From positions 186,001 through 250,000 of the forward strand of contig NZ_PGES01000002.1 of the NCBI RefSeq assembly GCF_002797895.1: a DNA stretch of 64,000 nucleotides, given 5' to 3'. The position numbers and the translations under genes are program-made. Below are positions 33,331-42,819 of this stretch, piece by piece; position 1 is the stretch's first letter, and each line of letters begins with the position of its first letter. Under the pieces are notes generated by a model. It was not told the DNA's origin and did not search any database. It was given only the letters and a program-made list of their open reading frames with translations. The stretch comes from Janthinobacterium sp. 67 (lineage in GTDB: Bacteria; Pseudomonadota; Gammaproteobacteria; Burkholderiales; Burkholderiaceae_D).

Positions 33331-33469
33331 CGAATGGGTGGGATCTGAGAACGCTGATGGAGCATGTGGGCTGGAAAAATGCCCAGTCCGCCATGCGCTA
33401 CATCGATCGGGAAGATCCCTTTAACCAGCGCCGCATCGAACAAAACCTGTATCCTCTTTATAGCAAGTA
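33331..33469 (+). pseudogene. Integrase C-terminal remnant
   Basis: The frame encodes NGWDLRTLMEHVGWKNAQSA, MRYIDREDPFNQRRIEQNL and a short end, nearly the same protein as the last 45 residues of the integrase at 911-1861. The DNA differs at several third positions, so this is a related allele and not a recent copy. The rest of the gene is missing at the side of the IS. Confidence 0.85.
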
Positions 33470-33528
33470 ATTAAACAGCTGCAGGTGGACCTTTATGAGG
33501 TGTACTGTCAATAGCGGACACTCTTGTT

Positions 33529-34389
33529 TCAAGCCACCCGCGGCTGTTTGCTGAATTTTTCAGCGAACAACGCGGGCGGAACATTGCCAAGGCGCGAATG
33601 GCGTCGCTGGCGGTTGTAAAAGCTTTCGATATATTCCTGTATTGCGGCTTTCGCGTCGGCCCGGGTCGCGTAACGTTGATGGTGCACCAGCTCGTTTTTC
33701 AGGCTGCCCCAGAAGCTTTCCATGGGCGCGTTGTCATAGCAGTTTCCTCGGCGCGACATGGACGGCTTCATGCCGAACTGCGTCACCAGTTTCTGATAGT
33801 CGTGGGCGCAATACTGACTGCCACGGTCGGAGTGGTGAATCAAGCCCGGCGCGGGGCGTTTGTTGCGCACGGCCTTCCACAGTGCTGTTGCCGTCAGCGT
33901 TTGCGTCATGCGCTCGTCCATCGCGTAGCCCACCAGCTCGCAGGTGAACACGTCCTTGATACCGGCCAGGTAAAGCCAGCCCTCGCCGGTCGCCACATAG
34001 GTGATGTCGGTCACCCAGGCTTCGTTCGGCCGGGTCGGCGCGAAAGTCTGATTGAGCAGGTTGTCGGCCACCGGCAGGTCATGATTCGAGTTCGTGGTGG
34101 CCTTGAACTTGCGCTTTTGCTTGCAGCGCAGGGCGAGCTCGCGACGCAGACGGACGATACGATCACGGCCGGCCGGAAAGCCTTGCGCCGTCAGTTCCGG
34201 CTGCATGCGCAACGGGCCATAAGTCTGCCGGCTCTGCGCGTGCACGGCCTCGATGGCGACCTTCAGGCGTGCGTCGTCCTGCGCCCGCTGCGACGGTTTG
34301 CCGTTCGCCCAAGCGTAGAAACCGCTGCGCGAGACGCTAAAGACGCGGCACATGATGGTGACAGGAAATTCGAGTCGCAAGGTCTTCAT
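33529..34389 (-). CDS. IS3-family OrfB transposase, copy 2
   Basis: This is the 286-residue transposase identical in protein sequence to the one at 26407-27267, with an intact DDE triad. Confidence 0.92.
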   Translation of the reverse strand: MKTLRLEFPVTIMCRVFSVSRSGFYAWANGKPSQRAQDDARLKVAIEAVHAQSRQTYGPLRMQPELTAQGFPAGRDRIVRLRRELALRCKQKRKFKATTNSNHDLPVADNLLNQTFAPTRPNEAWVTDITYVATGEGWLYLAGIKDVFTCELVGYAMDERMTQTLTATALWKAVRNKRPAPGLIHHSDRGSQYCAHDYQKLVTQFGMKPSMSRRGNCYDNAPMESFWGSLKNELVHHQRYATRADAKAAIQEYIESFYNRQRRHSRLGNVPPALFAEKFSKQPRVA

Positions 34390-34697
34390 GACCGCGTACT
34401 TGGCAGCGACTCCCGCGCAAAGTACGCTGCCGCTTTTTTTACGATATCGCGCTCCATGCGTGCCTCGGCAAGCTCTTTGCGCAGCTTGGTTACCTCAGCC
34501 TCAAGCTCCGGCACGGAGCGGCTACCAGGGGCTACTTTGGGCGACGTGCCGCGCCTTGCCGCACTGACCCAGTTCGCTAGCGTGCCCTTGGGAATGGTGA
34601 GACGCAACGCGGCGTCTTCCAGCGTCAGGCCTTGTGTCAGGACCAGTTTTACCGCTTCTTCCCGAAGCTCCGGTGTGTATGTTGTTGAGCGTGTCAT
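34386..34697 (-). CDS. IS3-family OrfA, copy 2
   Basis: This is the 103-residue DNA-binding protein identical to the OrfA at 26099-26410. Its stop overlaps the orfB start and the A7 frameshift site is kept. Confidence 0.92.
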   Translation of the reverse strand: MTRSTTYTPELREEAVKLVLTQGLTLEDAALRLTIPKGTLANWVSAARRGTSPKVAPGSRSVPELEAEVTKLRKELAEARMERDIVKKAAAYFARESLPSTRS

Positions 34698-34764
34698 AAG
34701 TTCTCCAGTTGGTGAAGTTTACCAAACTAGAGTGTCCGAAAAAGTCAGGGTACCTCATTAATTC

Positions 34765-34779
34765 TGACAAGATTGTAAT
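34765..34779. promoter_or_regulatory. Putative CopR/CusR box
   Basis: TGACAAGATTGTAAT resembles the metal regulator box TGACAAnnTTGTCAT. It lies 112 bases before the response regulator start and is only seven bases from the end of the IS3 element. A further TTGTCAT follows about 15 bases later. Confidence 0.5.
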
Positions 34780-34891
34780 CCTGGCGTTAGACGATTGTCA
34801 TCTTTCCAAGGTAGACTGAAGACAGAGACCGATGGCGATCTTCACCATCCGCATAACGTGGACACAGCAGTTGAACTAGTGGAAAAGTGAC

Positions 34892-35563
34892 ATGCGATTA
34901 TTAGTGGTTGAGGACGAGCAAAAGGCGGGCGAATATATTCAGAAAGGTCTGAGTGAGTCTGGTTTTGTTGTTGACTTGGCGAGAACTGGGCCCGACGGAC
35001 TTCACGCTGCCACTACTGCCCATTACGACCTGATCGTGCTTGACGTCATGCTTCCGGGCTTAGACGGTTGGCAAATCATCGCTGAGTTGCGCAAAACGGT
35101 TGATACGCCGGTGCTATTTCTTACCGCACGGGATGGGCTCGATGACCGCATCAAAGGTCTGGAGCTTGGTGCGGATGATTACTTAGTTAAGCCATTCGCT
35201 TTCGTTGAGTTGCTTGTTCGTATTCGAACGTTGTTGCGCCGAGGGCCGATCAGAGAAGCTGATATTTTTCAGATTGCCGATCTGGAACTAGACATTCCCA
35301 AGCGAAGAGTCATACGGGCTGGGGTTCGGATTGATTTGACTGCGAAAGAATTTGCACTTTTGCATCTGCTATCCAAGCGGGTCGGACAGGTTTTGTCCCG
35401 GCCGTTAATTGCATCGCAAGTCTGGGACATGAATTTTGATAGCGACACGAACGTGGTGGATGTCGCGGTACGCCGTCTACGGGCAAAAATTGACGACCCC
35501 TTCGAAGTCAAACTGATCCATACGATTCGGAGTATGGGCTATGTATTAGAAGATAGACAATGA
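34892..35563 (+). CDS. copR: Heavy-metal response regulator (CopR/CusR-like)
   Basis: This 223-residue OmpR-family regulator has the acidic pair in [14 protein letters not shown], the acceptor Asp in [14 protein letters not shown] and Lys in [11 protein letters not shown], then a winged helix with [15 protein letters not shown]. The [11 protein letters not shown] start is typical of the CusR/CopR/CzcR group. It probably controls the copper genes to the right, where paired TGTAATG sites are seen. CopR, CusR and CzcR cannot be told apart by eye; copper is chosen from context. Confidence 0.85.
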   Translation: MRLLVVEDEQKAGEYIQKGLSESGFVVDLARTGPDGLHAATTAHYDLIVLDVMLPGLDGWQIIAELRKTVDTPVLFLTARDGLDDRIKGLELGADDYLVKPFAFVELLVRIRTLLRRGPIREADIFQIADLELDIPKRRVIRAGVRIDLTAKEFALLHLLSKRVGQVLSRPLIASQVWDMNFDSDTNVVDVAVRRLRAKIDDPFEVKLIHTIRSMGYVLEDRQ

Positions 35564-36987
35564 AGGCCAAGAACTGGTCTCTCACCACGCAGCTGGGGGC
35601 GCTCTTCGCCTGCATCTCGGTAATTGTATTTTCGGCCTTAGGCATCTATCTCTATCAAGCTCTCGCGGTGCAGCTCCAAGCACGGGATGATGCAGACCTT
35701 GTCGACCGTATTGTGTTCATCAGACATATGCTTGAGGAGACACCGAGTGTAGAGTCGATTCGTGTGGATCCGCACCGTTTTTTAGATGCTGTCGATTTGC
35801 ATGGCGGCTTTTTGCTCGTTATGCAGGCACAAGACGGTGAAGAATTAACCCGCAATACCCGTGACCGTTCATTCATGCATGCCAGCGGGGCTGTGCCGGT
35901 AGAGACGATGCCAGAGCCATCTCACGTACGTGCTGCACTAGGGCATAGCGAACCCAACCTAAGAGTTATTGCTGCGCTGGGTACCGTTGGTTCGACAGGT
36001 TCCGTGGTGAAAATCACGCTCGCCAGAAGCGAAGAGAGCCGCGCAGCTGTTCTATCTGCATACAAGTTAAAAGTGCTTGCATCGGGCTTCTTTGGTGCGG
36101 TGCTAACAGCCCTACTGGGGTTTCTACTAGTACGTCGCGCGTTGCACAAAGTAAAGCTCATCGCGCAGCAAGCTCAGCAAGTCAGTGCGCACAATTTGGA
36201 AGTGCGCTTGCATGCAAAATCAGCACCGAAGGAAATCCAGATACTGGCTGATTCGTTCAATGAGGTGCTTGACCGCCTGCAAAATAGCTTTAATAACCTT
36301 TCCCAGTTTGCAGATGACTTGGCACACGATTTGCGTACGCCTCTCAACAATCTGATGGTTCAAACAGAAGTTGCCCTGTCTCAGCCCAGATCATCCGATG
36401 AATATCAAAACCTGCTTTCATCTAACTACGAGGAGTTTGGCCGTCTAGCTAGAATGGTGGAAAGCATATTATTTTTGGCGCGGGCTGACCATGACCAAGT
36501 TTCGCTAGCAACTGAGCAGCTTGATATGGATGTTGAGCTGACGCGAATCGCCGAGTATTTTGAAGGGCCGGCATCCGACGCAGGGATATCATTCATCGTC
36601 ATCGCCTCAGGTAAAGTGCTTGCTGATGGGCACCTGCTTCGCCGCGCGGTGAGTAACCTTGTATCGAACGCTCTTCGGTACACGCCGAAGGGCGAAATTA
36701 TCTTGCTCAAGGCGATAGAGGACGACGACGGGGCCGTAGTTTCTGTTTCCAATCCTGGCCCAGGCATCGCGCAGGAACACCTGTCGCGGTTGTTTGACCG
36801 GTTCTACCGTTCCGATAAATCGAGGGCCAGTACGTCAGCCTCCGCTGGATTGGGTCTTTCAATCGTCAAATCCATCATGGCGCTTCACCATGGCCGAGCC
36901 AGTGTCACGAGTGAGCTTGATGGAGTTACCCAATTCACGCTATTTTTTCCTGGCACGACAGCATCGAACGAAACAGTTAAGCGCTGA
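35560..36987 (+). CDS. copS: Heavy-metal sensor kinase (CopS/CusS-like)
   Basis: This 475-residue sensor has a first membrane helix near residues 12-32, a periplasmic domain of about 140 residues, a second helix ([20 protein letters not shown]), HAMP, H box [16 protein letters not shown] box [21 protein letters not shown] and [11 protein letters not shown]. The layout matches CusS-type periplasmic metal sensors. The start overlaps the regulator stop (ATGA). Confidence 0.87.
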   Translation: MKAKNWSLTTQLGALFACISVIVFSALGIYLYQALAVQLQARDDADLVDRIVFIRHMLEETPSVESIRVDPHRFLDAVDLHGGFLLVMQAQDGEELTRNTRDRSFMHASGAVPVETMPEPSHVRAALGHSEPNLRVIAALGTVGSTGSVVKITLARSEESRAAVLSAYKLKVLASGFFGAVLTALLGFLLVRRALHKVKLIAQQAQQVSAHNLEVRLHAKSAPKEIQILADSFNEVLDRLQNSFNNLSQFADDLAHDLRTPLNNLMVQTEVALSQPRSSDEYQNLLSSNYEEFGRLARMVESILFLARADHDQVSLATEQLDMDVELTRIAEYFEGPASDAGISFIVIASGKVLADGHLLRRAVSNLVSNALRYTPKGEIILLKAIEDDDGAVVSVSNPGPGIAQEHLSRLFDRFYRSDKSRASTSASAGLGLSIVKSIMALHHGRASVTSELDGVTQFTLFFPGTTASNETVKR

Positions 36988-37029
36988 AAATGGATTTTTG
37001 AGGACAGAAATCTTGTGCTCAGCGGTTAA

Positions 37030-37515
37030 CTAAGCAAGCTGCAGCTCCCAGTATCCGACATCAATCCACTGATCAAATTTACAGCCAACCCGCTTGAACA
37101 TGGCCACCTTCTCAAATCCTAGGCGCTCGTGCAAAGCAACGCTAGATTCATTGGGCTGCGCAATGCCACCAATGACCACTTGCAGTTGGCGGTGCCGGAG
37201 CTCCTCGATCAGGGTACTGTAAAGCTGTCGACCGATGCCCTGACCGACTCCATCGTGCGCCACGTACACCGTTGACTCGACCGAAAAACGATAGGCGCTC
37301 CGGGCACGCCAGGGCGTTGCGTAGGCGTAACCTAGTATTTGACCATCGCGTTCAAAGACGTACCACGGCAACTGCGCACCCACAGAAGCGATGCGCTGGG
37401 CCATCTCATCGATGGCGACCATCTGCTCTTCAAACGTGATGGTGGAGCTGCTGACGTAATGGTTGTATATCGTGGCGATCGCAGCAGCATCGGCGGTAGT
37501 GGCAAGTCGAATCAT
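37030..37515 (-). CDS. arsN1: GNAT N-acetyltransferase, ArsN1-like
   Basis: This 161-residue acetyltransferase starts MIRLATTADAAAIATIYNHY and has the acetyl-CoA loop in GVGQGIGRQLYSTL and GGIAQPNESSVALHERLGF. It belongs to the phosphinothricin-type subgroup. In ars operons such proteins acetylate the arsenic antibiotic arsinothricin. It is the last gene of the leftward ars operon here, which supports the ArsN1 name; other amino-acid analogues remain possible. Confidence 0.75.
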   Translation of the reverse strand: MIRLATTADAAAIATIYNHYVSSSTITFEEQMVAIDEMAQRIASVGAQLPWYVFERDGQILGYAYATPWRARSAYRFSVESTVYVAHDGVGQGIGRQLYSTLIEELRHRQLQVVIGGIAQPNESSVALHERLGFEKVAMFKRVGCKFDQWIDVGYWELQLA

Positions 37516-37618
37516 CAGCGGGATCCAAATAGACGTGAAATGGCAGGAAGGAGCACGGCCGCAAACTACGCACGGCACCCTAAAGTATCATTCTAGCAAT
37601 AATCCATCCTATGTGGCT

Positions 37619-38278
37619 TCACGGCGCATTGCGTTGAGTAGGATCGCGCAGAAAAGCTGGTGAAGGCCCTGTGCCTCCCGAGCGGGCCCGCTCCCGTCCT
37701 GCGGCCTCTGCCCACCAGATCAACTGGGAAAAGGTGCGTTCGATATAGGAAACCCAACGCGTACTGTCGACTTCAGGTGCAAAGCTGCCATCGGCAGCAA
37801 AAACAGTATGTGCTGTCGGAATATGGATCATGGCCGACACCGGCAAACAGCCCAGCTCGGACAGAAAAGCGCGCATACCCACCGCCGCCCGCACACCACC
37901 CCACTGGCCCGCCGAATAAGTGACGATGGCGCTGGGCTTGAAGGCAAACAAAGAACTGCCAAAGTGGTTCAGTAAATGCATCAGTGCCGGACTCATTGAA
38001 TGATTGTATTCAGAACTGACCATCACATACCCATCGGCGCTGGCAATCTCACTGGCCAGTTGCTCCAACGGCAAGGGCGCGCGCCCCTGCGCATAGGAAA
38101 AGTGTGGCTTGAACACGTCACCTAGCTCGTAATCGAGCGGATCGATGAGCACCACATTGTGGCCATCATGGCGGCACTGCGCCACGATGGCCTTGGCGAC
38201 CCGTTCGCCCACGCGCGCAGGCAGGGGCGGTGTGCTGGTGCGAATAGAACCGAGAAACACCAGAATTTTCATCTTCAT
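37619..38278 (-). CDS. NADPH-dependent FMN reductase-family protein
   Basis: This 219-residue flavodoxin-like protein starts MKMKILVFLGSIRTSTPPLP and has SSEYNHSMSPALMHLLNHFG, the FMN-binding pattern of NAD(P)H:FMN reductases and quinone reductases. It lies between arsH and arsN1. It may reduce flavin or arsenicals, or protect against redox stress. The exact substrate is unknown. The ATG at 38278 is chosen for its AAGGG spacing. Confidence 0.8.
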   Translation of the reverse strand: MKMKILVFLGSIRTSTPPLPARVGERVAKAIVAQCRHDGHNVVLIDPLDYELGDVFKPHFSYAQGRAPLPLEQLASEIASADGYVMVSSEYNHSMSPALMHLLNHFGSSLFAFKPSAIVTYSAGQWGGVRAAVGMRAFLSELGCLPVSAMIHIPTAHTVFAADGSFAPEVDSTRWVSYIERTFSQLIWWAEAAGRERARSGGTGPSPAFLRDPTQRNAP

Positions 38279-38355
38279 CTTACCCTTTCCAGCCAAAACC
38301 TCGGCTAGGTCATCGTGCAGTGAAAACCCGGCGAACGGGCCAACATGAAAACAGC

Positions 38356-39099
38356 CTATTTGCTTGGCGTCTCGTGATTCATGGCCGCTTCGGCGAGGGC
38401 GCGTACTTCGGCCGGCATGGATTCCTTGCGCTCGCTATAGCGGCTGGTCAGGTAATCCGAGCGATCGCGCACCACCAGGGTGAATTTATACAATTCCTCC
38501 ATGACGTCGACCAGGCGGTCGTAATATGGCGACGGCTTCATGCGGTCGTTTTCGTCGAATTCCTGGTATGCCTTGGCAACGGACGACTGGTTCGGAATGG
38601 TCACCATGCGCATCCAGCGGCCCAGCACGCGCAAGCCGTTGACGGCGTTGAACGATTGCGAGCCGCCCGACACTTGCATCACCGCAAGGGTCCGCCCCTG
38701 CGTCGGACGCACGCTGCCCATTTCCAGCGGCAGCCAGTCAATTTGTGACTTGAACACACCTGTCACAGCGCCATGGCGTTCCGGACTGCACCAAACCTGG
38801 CCTTCCGACCAGAGCGACAGCTCGCGCAGCTCCTGCACCTTGGGATGGTCAGGGCTGACGCTGTCGACCATGGGCAAGCCATGCGGGTCGAAAACCCGCG
38901 TCTCGGCGCCAAAATTCTGCAGCAGCCGCTCCGCCTCCAGAGTCAGCAAGCGGCTGAACGAGCGTTCACGTAGCGAGCCGTACAGCAAGAGCATGCGCGG
39001 CGGATGCGTTGCCACCGTCGCTGGCATAAGTTTATCAACCGTCGGCGTATCGAGGTGCGCAGCACTGATATTGGGCAAGTCCTTGACTGGCTTATACAT
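38356..39099 (-). CDS. arsH: Arsenical resistance flavoprotein ArsH
   Basis: This 247-residue protein is an FMN-dependent NADPH oxidoreductase that oxidises trivalent organoarsenicals. It shows [20 protein letters not shown] and [20 protein letters not shown], both diagnostic for ArsH. The start overlaps the arsC stop by eight bases. Length is normal. Confidence 0.93.
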   Translation of the reverse strand: MYKPVKDLPNISAAHLDTPTVDKLMPATVATHPPRMLLLYGSLRERSFSRLLTLEAERLLQNFGAETRVFDPHGLPMVDSVSPDHPKVQELRELSLWSEGQVWCSPERHGAVTGVFKSQIDWLPLEMGSVRPTQGRTLAVMQVSGGSQSFNAVNGLRVLGRWMRMVTIPNQSSVAKAYQEFDENDRMKPSPYYDRLVDVMEELYKFTLVVRDRSDYLTSRYSERKESMPAEVRALAEAAMNHETPSK

Positions 39100-39523
39100 G
39101 GGGCACCACCCGCTTTCCTTGCGCATCGATGACCGCCTCGCCGTCTTCTTTGGCAAACGTGCCCAGTTGCGGCAAGGGCAGAACGTCAAGCACCAACTCC
39201 GATGGGCGGCATAGGCGCACGCCAAGCGGCGTGACCACGAACGGACGATTGATAAGGATGGGATGGGCCAGCATGGCGTCCAACAGTGCCTCGTCGCTGA
39301 TTTGGGCCTGGTCGAGACCCAGTTCCAGGTACGGCGTACCTTTCTGGCGAATGGCCTCGCGCACGCTCAAGCCAGCACGGGCAATCAAATCGACCAGGGT
39401 CTCGCGCATTGGCGGTTGCTGCAGGTATTCGATGACCTGCGGCTCAGTGCCAGTATTGCGGATTAACGCCAGGGTGTTGCGCGAAGTGCCACAGGCCGGG
39501 TTGTGATAAATAGTGATATCCAT
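39092..39523 (-). CDS. arsC: Glutaredoxin-coupled arsenate reductase ArsC
   Basis: This 143-residue protein has the catalytic Cys in [19 protein letters not shown] and the arginines around [20 protein letters not shown]. It reduces As(V) to As(III) with glutathione and glutaredoxin. It follows arsB after 14 bases. Confidence 0.93.
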   Translation of the reverse strand: MDITIYHNPACGTSRNTLALIRNTGTEPQVIEYLQQPPMRETLVDLIARAGLSVREAIRQKGTPYLELGLDQAQISDEALLDAMLAHPILINRPFVVTPLGVRLCRPSELVLDVLPLPQLGTFAKEDGEAVIDAQGKRVVPHV

Positions 39524-39537
39524 AATAAATCCTTTCC

Positions 39538-40821
39538 TTAATAACTGAGGCGCAGTGCCAGCGCCGCCAGGGTCACCAGCAACACAGGCAAGGTGAGGAC
39601 GATGCCGACGCGGAAGTAATAACCCCAGGAGATGTGAATCTTCTTACTGTCGAGGACATGCAGCCACAACAGGGTCGCCAGGCTGCCGATAGGGGTAATT
39701 TTCGGCCCCAGGTCACTGCCAATGACATTGGCATAAATCATCGCCTCGCGCACGGCGCCCTGCGCTGAGGTAGGATCGATCGACAAGGCCCCGATTAGCA
39801 CCGTCGGCATATTGTTCATGATCGAGGACAGGACGGCCGTCAGCACGCCTGTGCCCATGGCCGCGCCCCATACGCCATATTGGGCAAAGTAATTGAGTAC
39901 GCCAGTCAGGTAGCCGGTCAGGCCCGCGTTGCGCAGGCCATATACGACCAGATACATGCCCAGAGAAAAAACAACGATCTGCCATGGTGCATTGCGAATG
40001 ACTTCGCGCGTGGGTATCACATGGCCTTTAGCGGCGACAGCCAGCAACAGAGCGGCGCCAACGGCGGCCACGGCACTGATCGGCACGCCCAGGCTCTCAA
40101 GCCAGAAAAAGCCGATCAGCAGCAGCGCCAGGACCAGCCAGCCGGCCTTGAAGGTCGCCATGTCGCGGATCGCGGCGCCGGGGCGTTTGAGCTGGGAGAC
40201 GTCATAGTCTTGCGGGATGTCCTTGCGGAAAAACCACATCAGTGCAAGCAGGGTCGCTATCACTGCCACCGCGTTGACCGGCACCATCACGGCCGCATAC
40301 TCGGCAAAGCCGATCTTGAAATAGTCGGCCGAAACGATATTGACCAGGTTCGACACCACCAGCGGCAGGCTGGCCGTGTCGGCGATAAAGCCGGCCGCCA
40401 TCACGAAGGCCAACGTAGCTTTGGCTGAAAACTTCAGTTCGAGCAACATGGCGATCACGATAGGCGTCAGTATCAGCGCCGCACCATCGTTGGCAAACAA
40501 CGCAGCGACAGCGGCGCCCAGCAGGACCAGCAAGACAAACAACTTGCGGCCGCTACCACCTCCCCAGCGTGCCACGTGCAGCGCGGCCCACTCGAAGAAA
40601 CCGGCCTTGTCGAGCAGCAGGCTGATGATGATGACGGCGATAAACGTGCCGGTTGCATTCCAGACGATGTGCCAGACGACGGGCATGTCCGACAACTGGA
40701 TGACACCAGCCAGCAGCGCGACGCCAGCGCCGATGGCCGCGCTCCAGCCAATACCCAAGCCACGCGGCTGCCAGATAACCAGTACCAGAGTCGCCAAGAA
40801 AATCAGGAAAGCAGTCAACAT
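39538..40821 (-). CDS. arsB: Arsenite efflux pump ArsB
   Basis: This is a 427-residue inner-membrane antiporter with about 12 helices. Segments such as [33 protein letters not shown] and [20 protein letters not shown] are typical of ArsB. It exports As(III) and Sb(III) using the proton gradient. The start overlaps the upstream arsC by seven bases, so the ars genes form one operon. No arsA was seen, so it works alone. Confidence 0.95.
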   Translation of the reverse strand: MLTAFLIFLATLVLVIWQPRGLGIGWSAAIGAGVALLAGVIQLSDMPVVWHIVWNATGTFIAVIIISLLLDKAGFFEWAALHVARWGGGSGRKLFVLLVLLGAAVAALFANDGAALILTPIVIAMLLELKFSAKATLAFVMAAGFIADTASLPLVVSNLVNIVSADYFKIGFAEYAAVMVPVNAVAVIATLLALMWFFRKDIPQDYDVSQLKRPGAAIRDMATFKAGWLVLALLLIGFFWLESLGVPISAVAAVGAALLLAVAAKGHVIPTREVIRNAPWQIVVFSLGMYLVVYGLRNAGLTGYLTGVLNYFAQYGVWGAAMGTGVLTAVLSSIMNNMPTVLIGALSIDPTSAQGAVREAMIYANVIGSDLGPKITPIGSLATLLWLHVLDSKKIHISWGYYFRVGIVLTLPVLLVTLAALALRLSY

Positions 40822-41324
40822 ACGAGCGCCTCCTTGGGGGCAGCCGGGGCAAAGACACTAGAAATGTTGTCGAGTTCAGCTTTCAGGCGTACAGGGTCAT
40901 GCTGCAGCTGCTCTAGCGGCAAGGCGAAGAAAGCCTCGATGCGTGCGCGCAGAATGCCATACGTCACCCGGAAAGCAGCGTCCTTTTCTGCGTCCGTCCC
41001 CGTGACATGGCCGGGATCGTCTACACCCCAGTGGCTACGAAGCACTGGGCCCAGGTAGGCCGGGCACGTCTCGCCAGCGGCGCTGGCACACACGGTGATG
41101 ACGATATCGGGCACGGAAGGCAGAGCGTCCCAGGACTTGCTGTAATACCCCAGGGTCGATATCTGCTCGTTGGCCAGCAACGCCAGTGCTCCTGGGTGCA
41201 GCGCCCCGGCCGGATGACTGCCTGCGCTCAGCGCATGCCAGCCTGCCGGCGCCAGATGATTGAAAGTCGCTTCTGCCAGGATGGATCGGCAAGAGTTGCC
41301 GGTACACAAAAAAAGAACGTTCAT
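40815..41324 (-). CDS. arsC: Arsenate reductase, LMW phosphatase type, copy B
   Basis: This 169-residue protein has the P-loop [16 protein letters not shown] and the distal segment [20 protein letters not shown] with two cysteines. This is the low-molecular-weight phosphatase fold of ArsC enzymes. It is the second of two such genes in the operon. Confidence 0.9.
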   Translation of the reverse strand: MNVLFLCTGNSCRSILAEATFNHLAPAGWHALSAGSHPAGALHPGALALLANEQISTLGYYSKSWDALPSVPDIVITVCASAAGETCPAYLGPVLRSHWGVDDPGHVTGTDAEKDAAFRVTYGILRARIEAFFALPLEQLQHDPVRLKAELDNISSVFAPAAPKEALVC

Positions 41325-41393
41325 GAAATTATCGCAAAATAGTGAAAAGTAAGGCATGCCCGTTATCAACAGGCATGCCGGGGCGCTCGCCTA

Positions 41394-41894
41394 CTAGACG
41401 GCGCTTTGTCCAATTGCCTTGATCTCGTGCTGGATCGCGTTTTTTTCGAGCATGTGCAGCGGCAAACTGACGAAAACGTTCATCCGGGTCATGATCTGCC
41501 GGAACACCTTATGGAATACCTCGCGCTTTTCTGCGTCGGTGCCAGTAGCTGCAGCCGGATCTTCGAATCCCCAGTGCGCCGAAAGCGGATGACCTGGCCA
41601 GTATGGGCAGACTTCGCCGGCGGCGTTGTCGCACACAGTAATGATGAAGTCCATGTGTGGTGCGTCTGGAGTACCGAATTCATCCCAGCTCTTGCTGCGC
41701 AGTTTATCGAGCGGATAGCCGGTCGCTTCAATTTGCTCGATGGCGAATGGGTTGACGCTGCCGCCCGGGTGGCTGCCAGCCGAAAAGCCACGGAAGCGGC
41801 CCTTGCCCATGGTGGAGACCAGCGCCTCGGCCATCACGCTACGGGCTGAGTTGCCGGTACAGAGAAACAACACGTTGTACACTTTGTCGGTCAT
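41394..41894 (-). CDS. arsC: Arsenate reductase, LMW phosphatase type, copy A
   Basis: This 166-residue protein has the P-loop [18 protein letters not shown] and MDFIITVCDNAAGEVCPYWP with its cysteines. It is followed by the related copy B. Having two LMW-type enzymes and one glutaredoxin type in one operon may give activity with different thiol donors. Confidence 0.9.
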   Translation of the reverse strand: MTDKVYNVLFLCTGNSARSVMAEALVSTMGKGRFRGFSAGSHPGGSVNPFAIEQIEATGYPLDKLRSKSWDEFGTPDAPHMDFIITVCDNAAGEVCPYWPGHPLSAHWGFEDPAAATGTDAEKREVFHKVFRQIMTRMNVFVSLPLHMLEKNAIQHEIKAIGQSAV

Positions 41895-41951
41895 GACGAA
41901 TCCTTTAATCACTGCGTTGGTTGGGGGGCGATTCAATTTGTACGTTTGGAT

Positions 41952-42278
41952 TCATGCGGCATCACAGGCTGCGCCTTGCGCAGTAGTGCAAGGCGCGCCG
42001 CCGCAGCAGTTTTCGGTCAAAAAGCCGATCAGGGCATTCATGCTGTCGATATGCGCGGCGTAGATGACAAAGCGTCCATCTTGGCGCGGCACGATCAGGT
42101 CCGCGTGCACCAGTTCCTTCAAGTGAAATGACAGGGAAGATGGCGGGATGCCCAGCTGTTCGGCAATCTTCGTTGCCGCCATCCCTTGCGGTCCGGTCTG
42201 GACAAGCAAGCGAAAGATGGCCAGGCGTGACTCCTGTGCCAGTGCCGCCAACGCAGCGATGACATTTTTAGTTTCCAT
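41952..42278 (-). CDS. arsR: Arsenic-responsive repressor ArsR
   Basis: This 108-residue winged-helix repressor of the ArsR/SmtB family has a recognition part IPPSSLSFHLKELVHADLIV. It lacks the classical ELCVCDL site; instead Cys residues cluster at the C terminus (ENCCGGAPC and AACDAA), as in ArsR types that bind As(III) there. AAAAGGAG precedes the ATG. It is the first gene of the operon. Confidence 0.92.
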   Translation of the reverse strand: METKNVIAALAALAQESRLAIFRLLVQTGPQGMAATKIAEQLGIPPSSLSFHLKELVHADLIVPRQDGRFVIYAAHIDSMNALIGFLTENCCGGAPCTTAQGAACDAA

Positions 42279-42289
42279 GTGCACTCCTT

Positions 42290-42335
42290 TTAATTTCATA
42301 TTTCTATAATAATCGAATTATGAAATTAATGTAAA
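42290..42335 (-). promoter_or_regulatory. ars promoter and operator
   Basis: A perfect 11-base inverted repeat, TTAATTTCATA (42290-42300) and TATGAAATTAA (42319-42329), brackets the -10 TATTAT (complement of 42306-42311). The -35 TTTACA is the complement of 42330-42335, with an 18-base spacer. The overlap fits repression by ArsR. Confidence 0.7.
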
Positions 42336-42345
42336 CCTATTTTTA

Positions 42346-42700
42346 TGCGCGGCTATCGATTCACCTTGGTACGGAACTCTTGACGTCCTGGTCTTCTCCA
42401 GACGTATCGACATACCAATTAGCTGAATCTTCGTACTCAGTGGCAGAGGTGTGCGTCTCTCAGCACGTTGGAAACTCTGGTATCGCATGTATCTGGCGAC
42501 AAACGACTTATCGAGAGGTAATAAGCTGCTCAATCAAATGGCGGTACTGCTAGCGCTTAAAGCGAATGCTTGGCGGCCGCAACGACGGCATGCCTATCTT
42601 CACACTCGACCTACTCTTGATAAACCATTGCTGCGCCTAGCATGTTGCCGCAAGAAAGTCGCGGTTCCACTTCGAACCTGCTACCTTAATCAAATTATCA
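42346..42700. other. Stretch without a supported gene
   Basis: An open frame at 42451-42723 exists but has no start signal or recognisable protein and runs over the paired TGTAATG boxes, so I treat it as non-coding. The stretch separates the ars operon from the copper genes. Confidence 0.5.
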
Positions 42701-42707
42701 AGGTTTC

Positions 42708-42725
42708 TGTAATGAAAATGTAATG
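42708..42725 (+). promoter_or_regulatory. Paired TGTAATG boxes before the CzcE-like gene
   Basis: TGTAATG occurs at 42708-42714 and 42719-42725, an 11-base period typical for a response regulator dimer bound to one face of DNA. They lie 95 bases before the CzcE-like start and suggest control by the CopR-like regulator. Confidence 0.5.
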
Positions 42726-42819
42726 TTTCAGTCATTCGGGTGTGCGGGTCCCCTACGTAGAATAGCTTCATCGGATCCGCAACTTCATTCACCCGCACCT
42801 GAAAAATAAGGACATTCCA

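Larger units (their letters stand above)
33496..34757 (-). mobile_element. IS3-family element, copy 2 (inverted)
   Basis: It has the same length and encoded proteins as the element at 26039-27300, in the opposite direction. It is flanked by TTA at 33493-33495 and 34758-34760, so it inserted on its own. It lies directly beside the presumed regulator box of the metal two-component genes. Confidence 0.92.

Noticed and set aside
32145..33470. 441-residue plus-strand open frame
   Set aside because: Most of it is antisense to the second-type IS3 transposase; only its tail, the integrase remnant, is real coding ancestry.
26039..34757. Composite transposon formed by the two IS3 copies
   Set aside because: Each copy has its own complete target repeat (ATC and TTA), so the segment between them did not move as one unit by a single insertion.
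42451..42723. 90-residue open frame before the CzcE-like gene
   Set aside because: It has no ribosome binding site or family and its end covers the paired regulator boxes.
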